A DNA stretch of 64,000 nt from Clostridium estertheticum. Lineage in GTDB: Bacteria; Bacillota; Clostridia; Clostridiales; Clostridiaceae. The stretch is from positions 4,552,501 to 4,616,500 of the forward strand of contig NZ_CP086239.1 of the NCBI RefSeq assembly GCF_026650985.1, given 5' to 3'. The notes beneath the pieces were generated by a model. The model was not told the DNA's origin. It was given only the letters and a program-made list of their open reading frames with translations, and searched no databases. A program made the position numbers and the translations under genes. This document shows, piece by piece, positions 14,659 through 23,753 of the stretch; the stretch's first letter is position 1, and the number at the start of each line of letters is the position of its first letter.

Positions 14659-16104
14659 ATGAAAGATATAATGCCAATTATAAGTCTAGATTGTAGGGAT
14701 CACAATGTAGATAAAAATGAATATATAAACAAATATGATATAGAAAAAAAATTAAATGAAAAAATTATGAGACTTGAAAATGAATTGCAGCATACTAAGG
14801 AATGCCTTCAATCATCAAATGAGGAACATCTTGTTTATAATGAAGAACTACTGAGTGCAAACGAAGAATTTAAAGCAGTAAATGATGAATTACTAAAAAT
14901 CAATAACCAGTATCAACATAAAAATCAAGAATTGTCTGTTCTATATAGTGATGTGACAAACTATTTAAATAGTACTGATATTGGAACTATTTTTCTAGAT
15001 GAGAAACTTTGTATAAGAAAGTTTACACCTAGCATTACTAAAGAGATAAACCTTAAGGTACAAGATATTGGGCGTCCAATGCAGGATATATCAAATAATC
15101 TCATCAATGATGATTTAAATATGGGTGCAATTGAAGTATTAAGTAGTCATATGTTATATGAGAAGGAAATTGAAAGTAAAAATGGTAGTTGGTATTTATT
15201 GAAATGCGCGCCATACTGTACATTTGACAACTTAATTAAAGGAGTTGTTTTATCCCTTGTGGATATAACAAACAAAAAACTATTAGATGAGACAATTTTA
15301 TCGGAAACTTTAAAGACGGAGTTTTTCAGTAATCTTTCTCATGAACTGAGAACGCCATTAAATATAATTTTATGTACCTTGCAGCTTTTGGATACGTATA
15401 CAATTAGCAGCGAAGTTAATGATATAGAGAGAAAATTTAAAAAATATATTGGTATAATGAAGCAGAATTGTTACAGGCAATTAAGACTCGTTAATAATAT
15501 GATTGATATTACAAAACTTGATGCAGGTTTTTTTGATCTAAATTTACAGAACTGTAATATTGTAAATGTTGTGGAGAGTGTTACTATGTCAGTAGCCGAG
15601 TATATTAAAACTAAATCTATTAAACTGATTTTTGATACTGATATAGAGGAGTGTATAATGTCTTGCGATCCAGAAAAGATTGAAAGGGTGATACTAAATC
15701 TACTTTCCAATTCGATAAAGTTCACAAGATCAGGTGGAATTATGAAAGTGAATATGTATGATAAGGGAAAAAATATTATAATAGCTATAAAAGATACAGG
15801 AATAGGAATTCCACCTGATAAGTTAAATATTATTTTTGATAGATTTAGACAGGTAGATAGGTCACTCACACGAAAACAGGAAGGCAGTGGTATAGGACTT
15901 TCCATAGTAAAATCACTTGTCGAGTTACATGGGGGTACAATTTCAGTAAGGAGCGAATACGGCAAAGGAACAGAGTTTATTATTGTACTTCCAATAATGG
16001 TGCTTCCTAAAGATAATGATATATATGAAGCGTTTGAATCTGAATCACAGGAAAGGATTGAGAGAATACATATTGAGTTTTCCGATATTTACTCTTTAAA
16101 TTAG
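14659..16104 (+). CDS. Sensor histidine kinase with coiled coil and CheB/R-type PAS domain
   Basis: 481 residues from ATG 14659. The AAAGGAGG at 14643-14650 overlaps the alternative GTG at 14650, so the ATG is the real start. Order: coiled coil (about 30-95, repeated NEE/NEL heptads), PAS (about 98-205, TDIGTIFLDEKL, DIGRPMQDIS, DITNKK), H-box with H228 (FFSNLSHELRTPLN), N-box (NLLSNSIKFT), G1 (KDTGIGIPP), F-box (IFDRFRQVD) and G2 (GSGIGLSIV). No membrane segment, so cytoplasmic. The coiled coil and PAS match the C-terminal part of the CheB-CheR fusion encoded next door. No response regulator gene is adjacent, so its partner is unknown. Confidence 0.92.
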   Translation: MKDIMPIISLDCRDHNVDKNEYINKYDIEKKLNEKIMRLENELQHTKECLQSSNEEHLVYNEELLSANEEFKAVNDELLKINNQYQHKNQELSVLYSDVTNYLNSTDIGTIFLDEKLCIRKFTPSITKEINLKVQDIGRPMQDISNNLINDDLNMGAIEVLSSHMLYEKEIESKNGSWYLLKCAPYCTFDNLIKGVVLSLVDITNKKLLDETILSETLKTEFFSNLSHELRTPLNIILCTLQLLDTYTISSEVNDIERKFKKYIGIMKQNCYRQLRLVNNMIDITKLDAGFFDLNLQNCNIVNVVESVTMSVAEYIKTKSIKLIFDTDIEECIMSCDPEKIERVILNLLSNSIKFTRSGGIMKVNMYDKGKNIIIAIKDTGIGIPPDKLNIIFDRFRQVDRSLTRKQEGSGIGLSIVKSLVELHGGTISVRSEYGKGTEFIIVLPIMVLPKDNDIYEAFESESQERIERIHIEFSDIYSLN

Positions 16105-16231
16105 ATAGATTTGAGCATATGCAATTAAAACAGATTATTTAAAAGATATAGAAGTTTAAAGACTATTATACTTTGGTTACAAACAATTTGTTATAATAAT
16201 GTGTACATAAATCTGTTAATGGAGGGCTATT

Positions 16232-18964
16232 ATGAAAGAGAATAAGAACACTTACACAAAAGTAAGGACTAAAAATTATGGTAGTGATGCTATTAAAATA
16301 GATACATCAAAAACAGATTTTTCAATTGTTGGCATAGGTGCATCTGCAGGGGGATTGGAGGCTATGTCAGATTTCCTTCGTAATGTGCCAGAAAATAGCG
16401 GACTGGCTTATGTTATCGTTCAGCACATGGAGAAGGATAGTAAGGATATTTTGGTAGAATTACTTCAGGTCGATACAAGTATGAAAGTTGTACAGGCCTA
16501 TGAAAACATATCTGTGGAGCCGGACAAAGTCTACATAATTCCACCAAATAAGGATATGACTATTAAACATAACGTTATACATATTTCTGATTATATTCAG
16601 TCTCGCGCTCTGCATCTGCCTATAGATTTATTCTTTTCCTCACTTGCGAATGATAAGCGAGAGCGGAGTATTGGTGTCATATTATCTGGTATGGGCAGTG
16701 ACGGTACAGCGGGAATAAGAAAGATTAAGGAAAAAGGCGGAGGTGTCTTTATTCAAGAACCTTCCTCTGCTAAATATGATGGCATGCCTCGTAGCGCTAT
16801 TAAGACAGAATTAGTAGACGTTATATCCACTGTAGAGATAATGCCTTTAAAGATTATTTATTATATAGAACACAAGACAAATATGGTTGTGGAAGGCAAG
16901 GAACAGACAGATAAACAAAAAGGATACTTTGATGATATTATAGCTATGTTACGGTCACACACAGGTCATGATTTCTCGTCGTATAAAAGAAATACTATAC
17001 AGCGTAGGATTGAACGATGCATGGGTATTCATCAATTTGATGATATAGCTACATATGTGAGCTTTTTAAAGAAGAATCCTCAAGAACTGGAAGTGTTATT
17101 TAAAGAATTTTTAATTGGGGTTACCAATTTCTTTCGTGAACAGGCGGAGTGGGAATTGCTAAAAGATAAAGTTATACCGGCACTCTTAGCTCAGAGGTCG
17201 CCAACTGATACGGTTCGAGTTTGGATATCTGGCTGTTCTACTGGCGAAGAGGCTTACTCTTTAGCAATTGTATTCAAAGAGGTGATAAACAAATTAAAGC
17301 CTTTTAAAGACTTTTCTATTCAGATTTTTGCTACTGATTTAGACTCTGAAGCTATTGATAAAGCACGGGAGGGGGTTTTCTCTGAAAATATCATAAAAGA
17401 TATTTCGAGTGAACGCCTAAGTAAGTATTTCGTCAAGGTGAATCGTGGCTATCAGGTTGTCAAGGAAATTCGGGATATTGTCATCTTTGCTCAGCAAAAC
17501 ATGATTAAGGATCCTCCATTTACAAAGGTTGATATAATGATTTGCAGGAACTTACTTATTTACTTGACAACAGAAATTCAGAAAAAGTTAATTCCTCTTT
17601 TTCATTACAGTCTAAATAGCGGGGGATTTTTATTTTTAGGAAGTGCAGAATCAGTAGGGAACTTTACTGATCTTTTTAAACCACTTGAGCCCAAATCGCG
17701 AATTTATCAGAGGCTTAGGCCTTTAATTCAGAAGGAGCCTATAGAATTCCCTAACTCCTTTGCACCTTATCAACCAGAAGCAAACCAGCCGTCAGAAGAC
17801 GTTCAAAACATGCAGTCGCTAGCGGATAAACTGATTTTGCAATGTTATTCACCAGCAGCAGTTCTTGTTAATGGTAAAGGTGATATCCTCTACATTACTG
17901 GGCGAACGGGTAAGTATCTGGAACCGGCTGCCGGTAAGGTTAATTGGAATATTTTTGCCATGGCCCGTGAAGGGTTAAACTATAAATTGAATGACGCTTT
18001 CTACAAGGCTGTTCGTGGAAAAGAAGTGGTTGTTTCTAAGAATGCTGTTGTGCTAAATGAAGGTGGAGAGCTGAGGGTAGATATCACAGTAAATCCGCTC
18101 AAAGAGCCAGAGACGCTACGTGGGATGGTAATGATTGTTTTTACCGACGTAGTAACTCCTATTGTATGCGAAAAAACAAGTGAAACTGAACAACCGAGTG
18201 CAACTGAACAAACGCCTGTCAGTAATAAGCGGGAGGGGGAACTAGAGCGGGAACTACTACAAGCTCGCCAAATGTGGCAAGCTACCAGTGTAGAAATGCA
18301 GATATCTCAAGAAGAATTCAAATCAAGTAATGAGGAACTGCAGTCATGCAACGAAGAACTTCAGTCGACAAACGAGGAACTGACCACAACCAAGGAAGAG
18401 GTACAATCCTCAAATGAAGAGCTGAAGACAATAAATTTTGAACTACAGGATAAGTTAGATGACTTATCACTAGTCACAAATGATATGAAGAATCTAATGG
18501 ATAGCACGAATATTGCCACCTTATTTTTGGATAATGAGTTGCTTGTTAAACGCTTCACCAATCAAATGACTGTAGTCTCAAGGCTTATATCCAGCGACGT
18601 AGGAAGACCAGTTACTGACATCGTGTCAGATCTTATTTATACTGAATTAACAGAGGATGTTAGGCAGGTGCAAAGCACGCTGATCTCAGTTGAAAAACAG
18701 ATATTGTCTCGCGATGGTAGTTGGTTTAATGCGTCCATCCTGCCTTATCGCACGTTGGATGGTAAAAGTGATGGTGTAGTCATCACTTTTGTAAATATCA
18801 CTAAGTCAAAAATGATAGAGGCGGAGCTCAGTAAAGCAAAATTGGCTTTGCAAAAGCGTATTGAGGATCAAGATGGCGAGCTGTTAATTGCAAATAATAG
18901 GCTGATGGATCAAGAAGAACGAGGTCATAGAGAAGTCGCTGCGTCTATTGATCAGGAGCAGTAA
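16232..18964 (+). CDS. CheB-CheR-PAS fusion (methylesterase/methyltransferase)
   Basis: 910 residues. CheB domain (about 30-215) with the triad S38 (GIGASAGG), H65 (IVQHM) and D157 (GMGSDGT) but no receiver domain. CheR domain (about 230-495) with SAM site SGCSTGEEAYSL at 333 and the CRNLLIY motif. Then a first PAS-like region (about 530-640), a long coiled coil (about 665-750) built of repeated SSNEEL/STNEEL units, and a second PAS (about 752-858). Such fusions occur outside flagellar chemotaxis operons; role undefined. No chemotaxis receptor gene is nearby. Its GC and codon use (more CGT/CGC, CTG) look richer than its neighbours, hinting at later acquisition. GGAGGG precedes the ATG. Confidence 0.93.
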   Translation: MKENKNTYTKVRTKNYGSDAIKIDTSKTDFSIVGIGASAGGLEAMSDFLRNVPENSGLAYVIVQHMEKDSKDILVELLQVDTSMKVVQAYENISVEPDKVYIIPPNKDMTIKHNVIHISDYIQSRALHLPIDLFFSSLANDKRERSIGVILSGMGSDGTAGIRKIKEKGGGVFIQEPSSAKYDGMPRSAIKTELVDVISTVEIMPLKIIYYIEHKTNMVVEGKEQTDKQKGYFDDIIAMLRSHTGHDFSSYKRNTIQRRIERCMGIHQFDDIATYVSFLKKNPQELEVLFKEFLIGVTNFFREQAEWELLKDKVIPALLAQRSPTDTVRVWISGCSTGEEAYSLAIVFKEVINKLKPFKDFSIQIFATDLDSEAIDKAREGVFSENIIKDISSERLSKYFVKVNRGYQVVKEIRDIVIFAQQNMIKDPPFTKVDIMICRNLLIYLTTEIQKKLIPLFHYSLNSGGFLFLGSAESVGNFTDLFKPLEPKSRIYQRLRPLIQKEPIEFPNSFAPYQPEANQPSEDVQNMQSLADKLILQCYSPAAVLVNGKGDILYITGRTGKYLEPAAGKVNWNIFAMAREGLNYKLNDAFYKAVRGKEVVVSKNAVVLNEGGELRVDITVNPLKEPETLRGMVMIVFTDVVTPIVCEKTSETEQPSATEQTPVSNKREGELERELLQARQMWQATSVEMQISQEEFKSSNEELQSCNEELQSTNEELTTTKEEVQSSNEELKTINFELQDKLDDLSLVTNDMKNLMDSTNIATLFLDNELLVKRFTNQMTVVSRLISSDVGRPVTDIVSDLIYTELTEDVRQVQSTLISVEKQILSRDGSWFNASILPYRTLDGKSDGVVITFVNITKSKMIEAELSKAKLALQKRIEDQDGELLIANNRLMDQEERGHREVAASIDQEQ

Positions 18965-19050
18965 GTTATAAAAATTTCATCTCTCAAGGTATATATATAA
19001 GTTGTTTTACACATAGTAATAACATTACTTATAAGTGAGGGGTGAATGTA

Positions 19051-20034
19051 TTGGATATAATTTCGTTAATTAAGAAAGTTCATAAGAGAGAAGATGTTGT
19101 AGATATCCAGGAGGCATTTAATATATATAGTCTTTTAAGAGCGAGATATGTCAGCACTCAAACAGTTCAATTATTTAAGAACTTTGTTCATGATGTAGAT
19201 TGGGAAGTAATCCTAGGTGGATTTCAAAAAAATTTTGAAAATCAAATAAATAATCTAGAAAAATTAGGTGAAAAATTTCGTATCATAATGCCAAACAGAC
19301 CTCCGGTGGACGTCAAGTTCGCAACTCGGCTTAATGATATAACAGATGATTATATATACAAAAAAATATACCATGACCTTGTAGCGCAGCTTATGTCTCT
19401 TAGCCATGCGGTTCGTTCAACCAGTACAAATGATAATTTAAGAAATATTATTATAGAAGATTTAAAAATTCATTTTCAGGATTTTGATACCCTTTATAAG
19501 TTTGGTAAATTGAAAGGCTGGGAGGAAACATATCCTACTTACAAAACTGCTATTATTCAGGATAAAGAACAGCTTTCCACTTCAGAAGCCTTTCATATTT
19601 GGGATCATATTGTTATGAGATATGAACAAATTGAACTCATTGGTATATTCTCAGGTTTTGCTCATGATACTGAGTTTAAAGTGATACTTGAACATGGGTT
19701 ATATATTTACAACAAGCAGGTTAACAAGCTTGAAAAGTTAGCACTAAAGCTTAATATACCGCTGCCTAACAGATCGGCACTGCCGGTAGCAACTCCAATA
19801 GACCCTGAAATGATTACGGATAAGTTTATGTACCGAATCATTCTAAGCTGGCAATTAGCTTCATTAGATGCTCATCTCAGAGCAATTATTGAGACTATTA
19901 GGAATGAATCATTGCGTAAGTTATGGACTGATATCCTTGATGATGAGCTCAGTTATTACGACAAATATCTTAAGTATGGGAAAATGAAAGGCTGGACGAG
20001 AGTAGTCCCAATTTACGGGGAGCCAGTTACATAA
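19051..20034 (+). CDS. DUF3231 family protein, two-domain
   Basis: About 327 residues made of two homologous halves. Each half has an NR(P/S) loop after MP/LP, a long helical stretch, and an ending like YKFGKLKGWEETYPTYK (first) or LKYGKMKGWTRVVPIY (second). This matches DUF3231, a Bacillus/Clostridium family with predicted ferritin-like helical bundles and no established function. A TTG start at 19051 is chosen because GAGGGGTGA lies at the right distance; a GTG at 19042 overlaps that site. It follows the CheB-CheR gene by about 80 bases on the same strand and may share its transcript. Domain call from memory of the family; function not inferred. Confidence 0.8.
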   Translation: MDIISLIKKVHKREDVVDIQEAFNIYSLLRARYVSTQTVQLFKNFVHDVDWEVILGGFQKNFENQINNLEKLGEKFRIIMPNRPPVDVKFATRLNDITDDYIYKKIYHDLVAQLMSLSHAVRSTSTNDNLRNIIIEDLKIHFQDFDTLYKFGKLKGWEETYPTYKTAIIQDKEQLSTSEAFHIWDHIVMRYEQIELIGIFSGFAHDTEFKVILEHGLYIYNKQVNKLEKLALKLNIPLPNRSALPVATPIDPEMITDKFMYRIILSWQLASLDAHLRAIIETIRNESLRKLWTDILDDELSYYDKYLKYGKMKGWTRVVPIYGEPVT

Positions 20035-20040
20035 AATAAA

Positions 20041-20110
20041 AAAAGTACATATTACGCGTATTGCAATACATTGAATGTTTCAATGCATTATACGTAATAT
20101 ATACTTTTAT
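20041..20110. terminator. Bidirectional terminator between DUF3231 gene and asnB
   Basis: AAAAGTACATATTACG pairs imperfectly with CGTAATATATACTTTT, with a further inner stem around TGCAATACATTGAATG/CAATGCATTA. A- and T-runs on either side suit both converging transcripts. Confidence 0.75.
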
Positions 20111-20146
20111 TTGCGTGTAAAAATATTTCGAAAATGATTTTTTTAT

Positions 20147-21988
20147 TTACTTTAATATAACGTTATACTCTTTAAGCCAAGTATTTACTTGTATTAAATA
20201 TGCTATAAGTTGAGGACCAGTCATTAGTTGGCCATACCAAGGATTTTTATATGCATTACCACCTGAATCAACTATTTCTTGAACATGCTTTTGGTCTATT
20301 AGTTGTAGTATTGGTGATGATTTATCTTTTAGTATATTATTCATAAGCTTTTGAACAGCCATTGTATAACCTGGATTATGAGTTTTTGGATAAGGACTCT
20401 TTTTCCTCCAAAGTACATCATCTGGAAGAAGGCCTGTGAGAGCTTCACGTAGAACTCCTTTTTCACGCCCTTTATAATATTTCATATCCATAGGGATATT
20501 ATAGGCATATTCTACAAGCCTTTGGTCTGCAAAAGGAACTCTTACTTCAAGGCCACTCGCCATACTCATTCTATCTTTCCTTGTAAGTAAGGTTATCATG
20601 AACCATTTTATATTTAAATAGAATAATTCTCTCATTCTATGCTCTCTTTGACTTTCACCAGGAACGCCTGGAACTTGCCTTAAACTTTCATCATATTTAT
20701 CTTGAACATACTCTTCTAGTGGAAGACTCTGAAGATCAGGAGAGAGTATGCTTTTTCTATCACTTACGAATTTTGACCATGGAAATGTAGTTGCATTAAT
20801 ATCTTCTTCGCGTCTAAACCATGGATAACCACCAAAGAGCTCATCAGCACATTCGCCTGAAAGTGCAACTGTAGAATTTTTCCTTACCTCTTTGCAAAAG
20901 AGGTATAATGAGGAATCTACGTCAGCCATACCTGGTAAATCGGTAGCCATAGCAGCATCTTTAAGATAGGATGTTAGCTCGGGTGTATCGATTAATATAT
21001 CGTGATGATCAGATCCAATATAGTCTACCATCTTATAAATCCAGTCTGCATCTGTATTTGGTTGAAATTCTGTAGGTTTAAAAAATTTTCTATTATCAAC
21101 ATAATCTACAGAATAAGTGTTCAAGTTAGGTAAATTATTTTTTTTGAAATAGGTGGAGGCTACTGCCGAAATTATACTTGAGTCAAGGCCACCAGATAAA
21201 AAGGTACACACTGGAACATCAGCAACTAGTTGCCTTTCTATTGAATCTACAAGCAATGAACGTATGTGCTCTGCAGTTGTAGATAAATTCTCATCATGTG
21301 TTTTAGCAGTAAGTTTCCAATATTCTTTTGTTTTAATACCATCCTTATTATAAATTAAGCTATGCGATGGTGGTAATTCTTTTATATTTTGAAAGATACC
21401 ACTACCAAGAGGTCTTGCAGGTCCAAAGCCAAAAAGTTCAGTAAGGCCTTGTTTATCAAGGATTGGGTCTACCAATGGATGAGCTAAAAGTGTCTTTATC
21501 TCTGAACCAAAAATTAATGAATTATCTTTGAGTGTATAAAATAGTGGCTTAACCCCTAGAGGATCTCTTGCTAAAAATAATGTTTGATGTGTTTCATTCC
21601 AAACTCCGAAGGCATATATGCCGTTTATATGTTTAACACATTCGGCTCCCCAGAAAATAAAGGCTACTAGAAGCACTTCAGTATCAGAATATGAGGTAAA
21701 ACTAAAACCATTTTCTTTTAATATCTTCCGTACATCTTCTGTATTATATAGCTCACCATTATAAACGATAGTATAGGTATTATTGCCTATTTTTCTTGTC
21801 ATAGGTTGTGATCCGCCTTCTGGGTCAACAACCACAAGGCGCCTATGACCTAAAATTGCATGTTTTGAAAAATGAAAACCACCGGCATCAGGCCCTCTTT
21901 GTTTCAATGTATCGGTCATTTTAAAAAGAATTCTATTATCATTTTCAATATTAGCGTGCAAATTAATCCATCCCGCAATACCGCACAT
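20147..21988 (-). CDS. asnB: Asparagine synthase, glutamine-hydrolysing
   Basis: 613 residues. Starts MCGIAGW, so Cys2 becomes the N-terminal glutaminase nucleophile after Met removal. The GATase class II domain (about 1-215; GHRRLVVVD, YNGELYN) is followed by the ATP-pyrophosphatase synthetase domain (SGGLDSSI P-loop at about 265; ALSGECADELFGGYPWF). Makes asparagine from aspartate, glutamine and ATP in the cytoplasm. AGGAGATG precedes the ATG. It stands alone between a DUF3231 gene and the lysine-controlled aspartokinase operon, which also uses aspartate. Confidence 0.96.
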   Translation of the reverse strand: MCGIAGWINLHANIENDNRILFKMTDTLKQRGPDAGGFHFSKHAILGHRRLVVVDPEGGSQPMTRKIGNNTYTIVYNGELYNTEDVRKILKENGFSFTSYSDTEVLLVAFIFWGAECVKHINGIYAFGVWNETHQTLFLARDPLGVKPLFYTLKDNSLIFGSEIKTLLAHPLVDPILDKQGLTELFGFGPARPLGSGIFQNIKELPPSHSLIYNKDGIKTKEYWKLTAKTHDENLSTTAEHIRSLLVDSIERQLVADVPVCTFLSGGLDSSIISAVASTYFKKNNLPNLNTYSVDYVDNRKFFKPTEFQPNTDADWIYKMVDYIGSDHHDILIDTPELTSYLKDAAMATDLPGMADVDSSLYLFCKEVRKNSTVALSGECADELFGGYPWFRREEDINATTFPWSKFVSDRKSILSPDLQSLPLEEYVQDKYDESLRQVPGVPGESQREHRMRELFYLNIKWFMITLLTRKDRMSMASGLEVRVPFADQRLVEYAYNIPMDMKYYKGREKGVLREALTGLLPDDVLWRKKSPYPKTHNPGYTMAVQKLMNNILKDKSSPILQLIDQKHVQEIVDSGGNAYKNPWYGQLMTGPQLIAYLIQVNTWLKEYNVILK

Positions 21989-22101
21989 TTTATCATCTCC
22001 TAAATTTAAATAACACTGTCATATATATGTTATGTTATTTAGTTTGAATGGTGTATATAAATAGTATAGGTTAATTTAGAATTTAGTAAAAACTCAGATA
22101 A

Positions 22102-22132
22102 TTGACACTTGTACTTCTAAACATATTATGAT
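22102..22132 (+). promoter_or_regulatory. Promoter of the lysine-riboswitch operon
   Basis: TTGACA at 22102-22107, then TATTAT at 22124 (16-base spacer) or TATGAT at 22127. About 30 bases before the riboswitch. Confidence 0.7.
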
Positions 22133-22163
22133 AAACTAGAGACTAATTAAATAATGAACTACC

Positions 22164-22328
22164 TAGGGTAGAGGTGCTGTGTCTATTAGTACTTATTTGG
22201 AGCATGCAAGCGAGGATGAATAAGAAAAGGAGTTATGGCCGAAGAAAATATATTTGGTAAAATTATTTTCTGGTTTTACACATAATATGTGTAGGGTTGT
22301 CACTAATTTATTAGTGGAGAGCTACAAG
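22164..22328 (+). ncRNA. Lysine riboswitch (L-box) aptamer
   Basis: Contains the conserved blocks in order: GTAGAGGTGC, AGTA, GGAG, AAGGAG, GGCCGAAG, TTCTGG, GTTGTCACT and AGTGGAGAGCTAC, with the outer GTAG/CTAC stem closing the five-helix junction. Lysine binding should favour the terminator at 22361 and shut off the aspartokinase and lysA genes. Confidence 0.96.
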
Positions 22329-22360
22329 GTACACGAAGTTTGTGTAAAAATATATATTTT

Positions 22361-22399
22361 ATGCAGCAAGGGTGTTCCTTTGCTGCATTATTTTTTTTT
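22361..22399 (+). terminator. Lysine riboswitch expression-platform terminator
   Basis: ATGCAGCAAGG pairs with CCTTTGCTGCAT, followed by a run of nine T. Confidence 0.95.
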
Positions 22400-22518
22400 G
22401 GAGATATGTATTAACATCATAAAAAAGAAAATTAAAATATTAGTGACAGATTAAGGAATACATAAAAGTTGTAAATTATATTAGGGGTGAATGTAGCTCC
22501 ACAGGAGATGATTTAACG

Positions 22519-23724
22519 ATGGCAGTAGTTGTTCAAAAGTACGGTGGTTCATCTGTAGGTACTACAGAAAAAATTAAAAAGATCGCACAAAGTATAATAA
22601 AAAGAAAAGATAAAGATAAGGATACGGATTTAGTAATAGTAGTATCAGCTATGGGAGATACTACAGATGATTTATTATCCCTATCAAAAGGGATAGGAGA
22701 AGAGCCAGATAAAAGGGAATTAGATGCATTACTCTCAACGGGAGAAATAATTTCAAGTGCCTTACTTGCTATGGCAATTAAGGGACTTGGATATGATGCA
22801 ATAAGTTACACCGCATACCAAATTGGAATTAAGACTAGTGGACAATATGGTAAGGCATTAATTGAGGATATACATGGTAACAAAATTAAAAAAAGTTTAA
22901 AAGAAGGTAAAATTGTAATAGTTGCTGGCTTTCAAGGAATAAATGGAGAAGGTGATATTACCACTCTTGGTAGAGGTGGGTCTGATACTACTGCGGTTGC
23001 GCTTGCAGTAAAGCTTAATGGAAGATGTGAAATATATACGGACGTTTCCGGTATATATAGTGTAGATCCTAGAGCCTATAGCGAGGCTAAAAAATTAGAT
23101 GAAATAGAATATGAAGAGATGCTTGAACTTGCAAGTTTGGGAGCTCAGATAATGCATTCAAGGTCAATCGAGCTTGCCCAAAAATATGGTATACCTATAT
23201 ATGTAGGATTAAGTGATAGTGATATTAAAGGAACTATAATTAAGGAGGTAAAAAACGTGAATATGGAAAGTAAGCCAGTAACTGGTATTGCAACAAGTGA
23301 TGATGATGTTGCAGTAACGCTTAAGAATATACCTAAAGATGTAAATATATTGTCAACGATATTTGAGGCTATAGGAAGTAAACGGGTTAATATAGATATG
23401 ATAAGTCAATCATCACCAGTAGATGGAATGGTGAGTGTGTCATTCACAATTCCTAAAGAAAGTTTAAAGGATAGTTTGAAAATTATAGAAAAATTAACAG
23501 TTGATAATAAAGTTATAGTTGATGAGGATATAACCAAATTTTCTATGGTGGGTCTGGGGATGAAGACAACCTCTGGAGTAGCTGCTAGAATGTTTAGGGT
23601 CTTTAGCGAAAATGATATCGAGATTAAAATGATTACTACATCAGAAATAAGAATTACTTGTGCAATTAAAACTAGTGACAAACTAAATGCTATAAAGCTT
23701 GTTGCAAAGGAATTTAATCTATAA
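22519..23724 (+). CDS. lysC: Aspartokinase, lysine-regulated
   Basis: 401 residues. N-terminal kinase domain with KYGGSSVGT and the GRGGSDTTAVALA and TDVSGIYSVDPR motifs; C-terminal pair of ACT domains (about 265-401) for allosteric feedback. Phosphorylates aspartate, the first step to lysine, diaminopimelate, threonine and methionine. Directly behind a lysine riboswitch and followed by lysA, so this isozyme serves the lysine/DAP branch. As in other Gram-positive alpha-subunit genes, an internal start (AAGGAGG near 23245, then ATG) could give a separate ACT-only beta subunit; this is inference. GGAG precedes the ATG. Confidence 0.95.
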   Translation: MAVVVQKYGGSSVGTTEKIKKIAQSIIKRKDKDKDTDLVIVVSAMGDTTDDLLSLSKGIGEEPDKRELDALLSTGEIISSALLAMAIKGLGYDAISYTAYQIGIKTSGQYGKALIEDIHGNKIKKSLKEGKIVIVAGFQGINGEGDITTLGRGGSDTTAVALAVKLNGRCEIYTDVSGIYSVDPRAYSEAKKLDEIEYEEMLELASLGAQIMHSRSIELAQKYGIPIYVGLSDSDIKGTIIKEVKNVNMESKPVTGIATSDDDVAVTLKNIPKDVNILSTIFEAIGSKRVNIDMISQSSPVDGMVSVSFTIPKESLKDSLKIIEKLTVDNKVIVDEDITKFSMVGLGMKTTSGVAARMFRVFSENDIEIKMITTSEIRITCAIKTSDKLNAIKLVAKEFNL

Positions 23725-23753
23725 ATAATATATTGATATAAGGAGGGATTTAT

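Noticed and set aside
15471-15965. 164-codon antisense ORF within the histidine kinase gene
   Set aside because: It mirrors the conserved kinase core on the other strand and has no independent support.
22254-22454. 66-codon ORF in the lysine leader
   Set aside because: It lies across the riboswitch aptamer and terminator; the RNA features explain the sequence.
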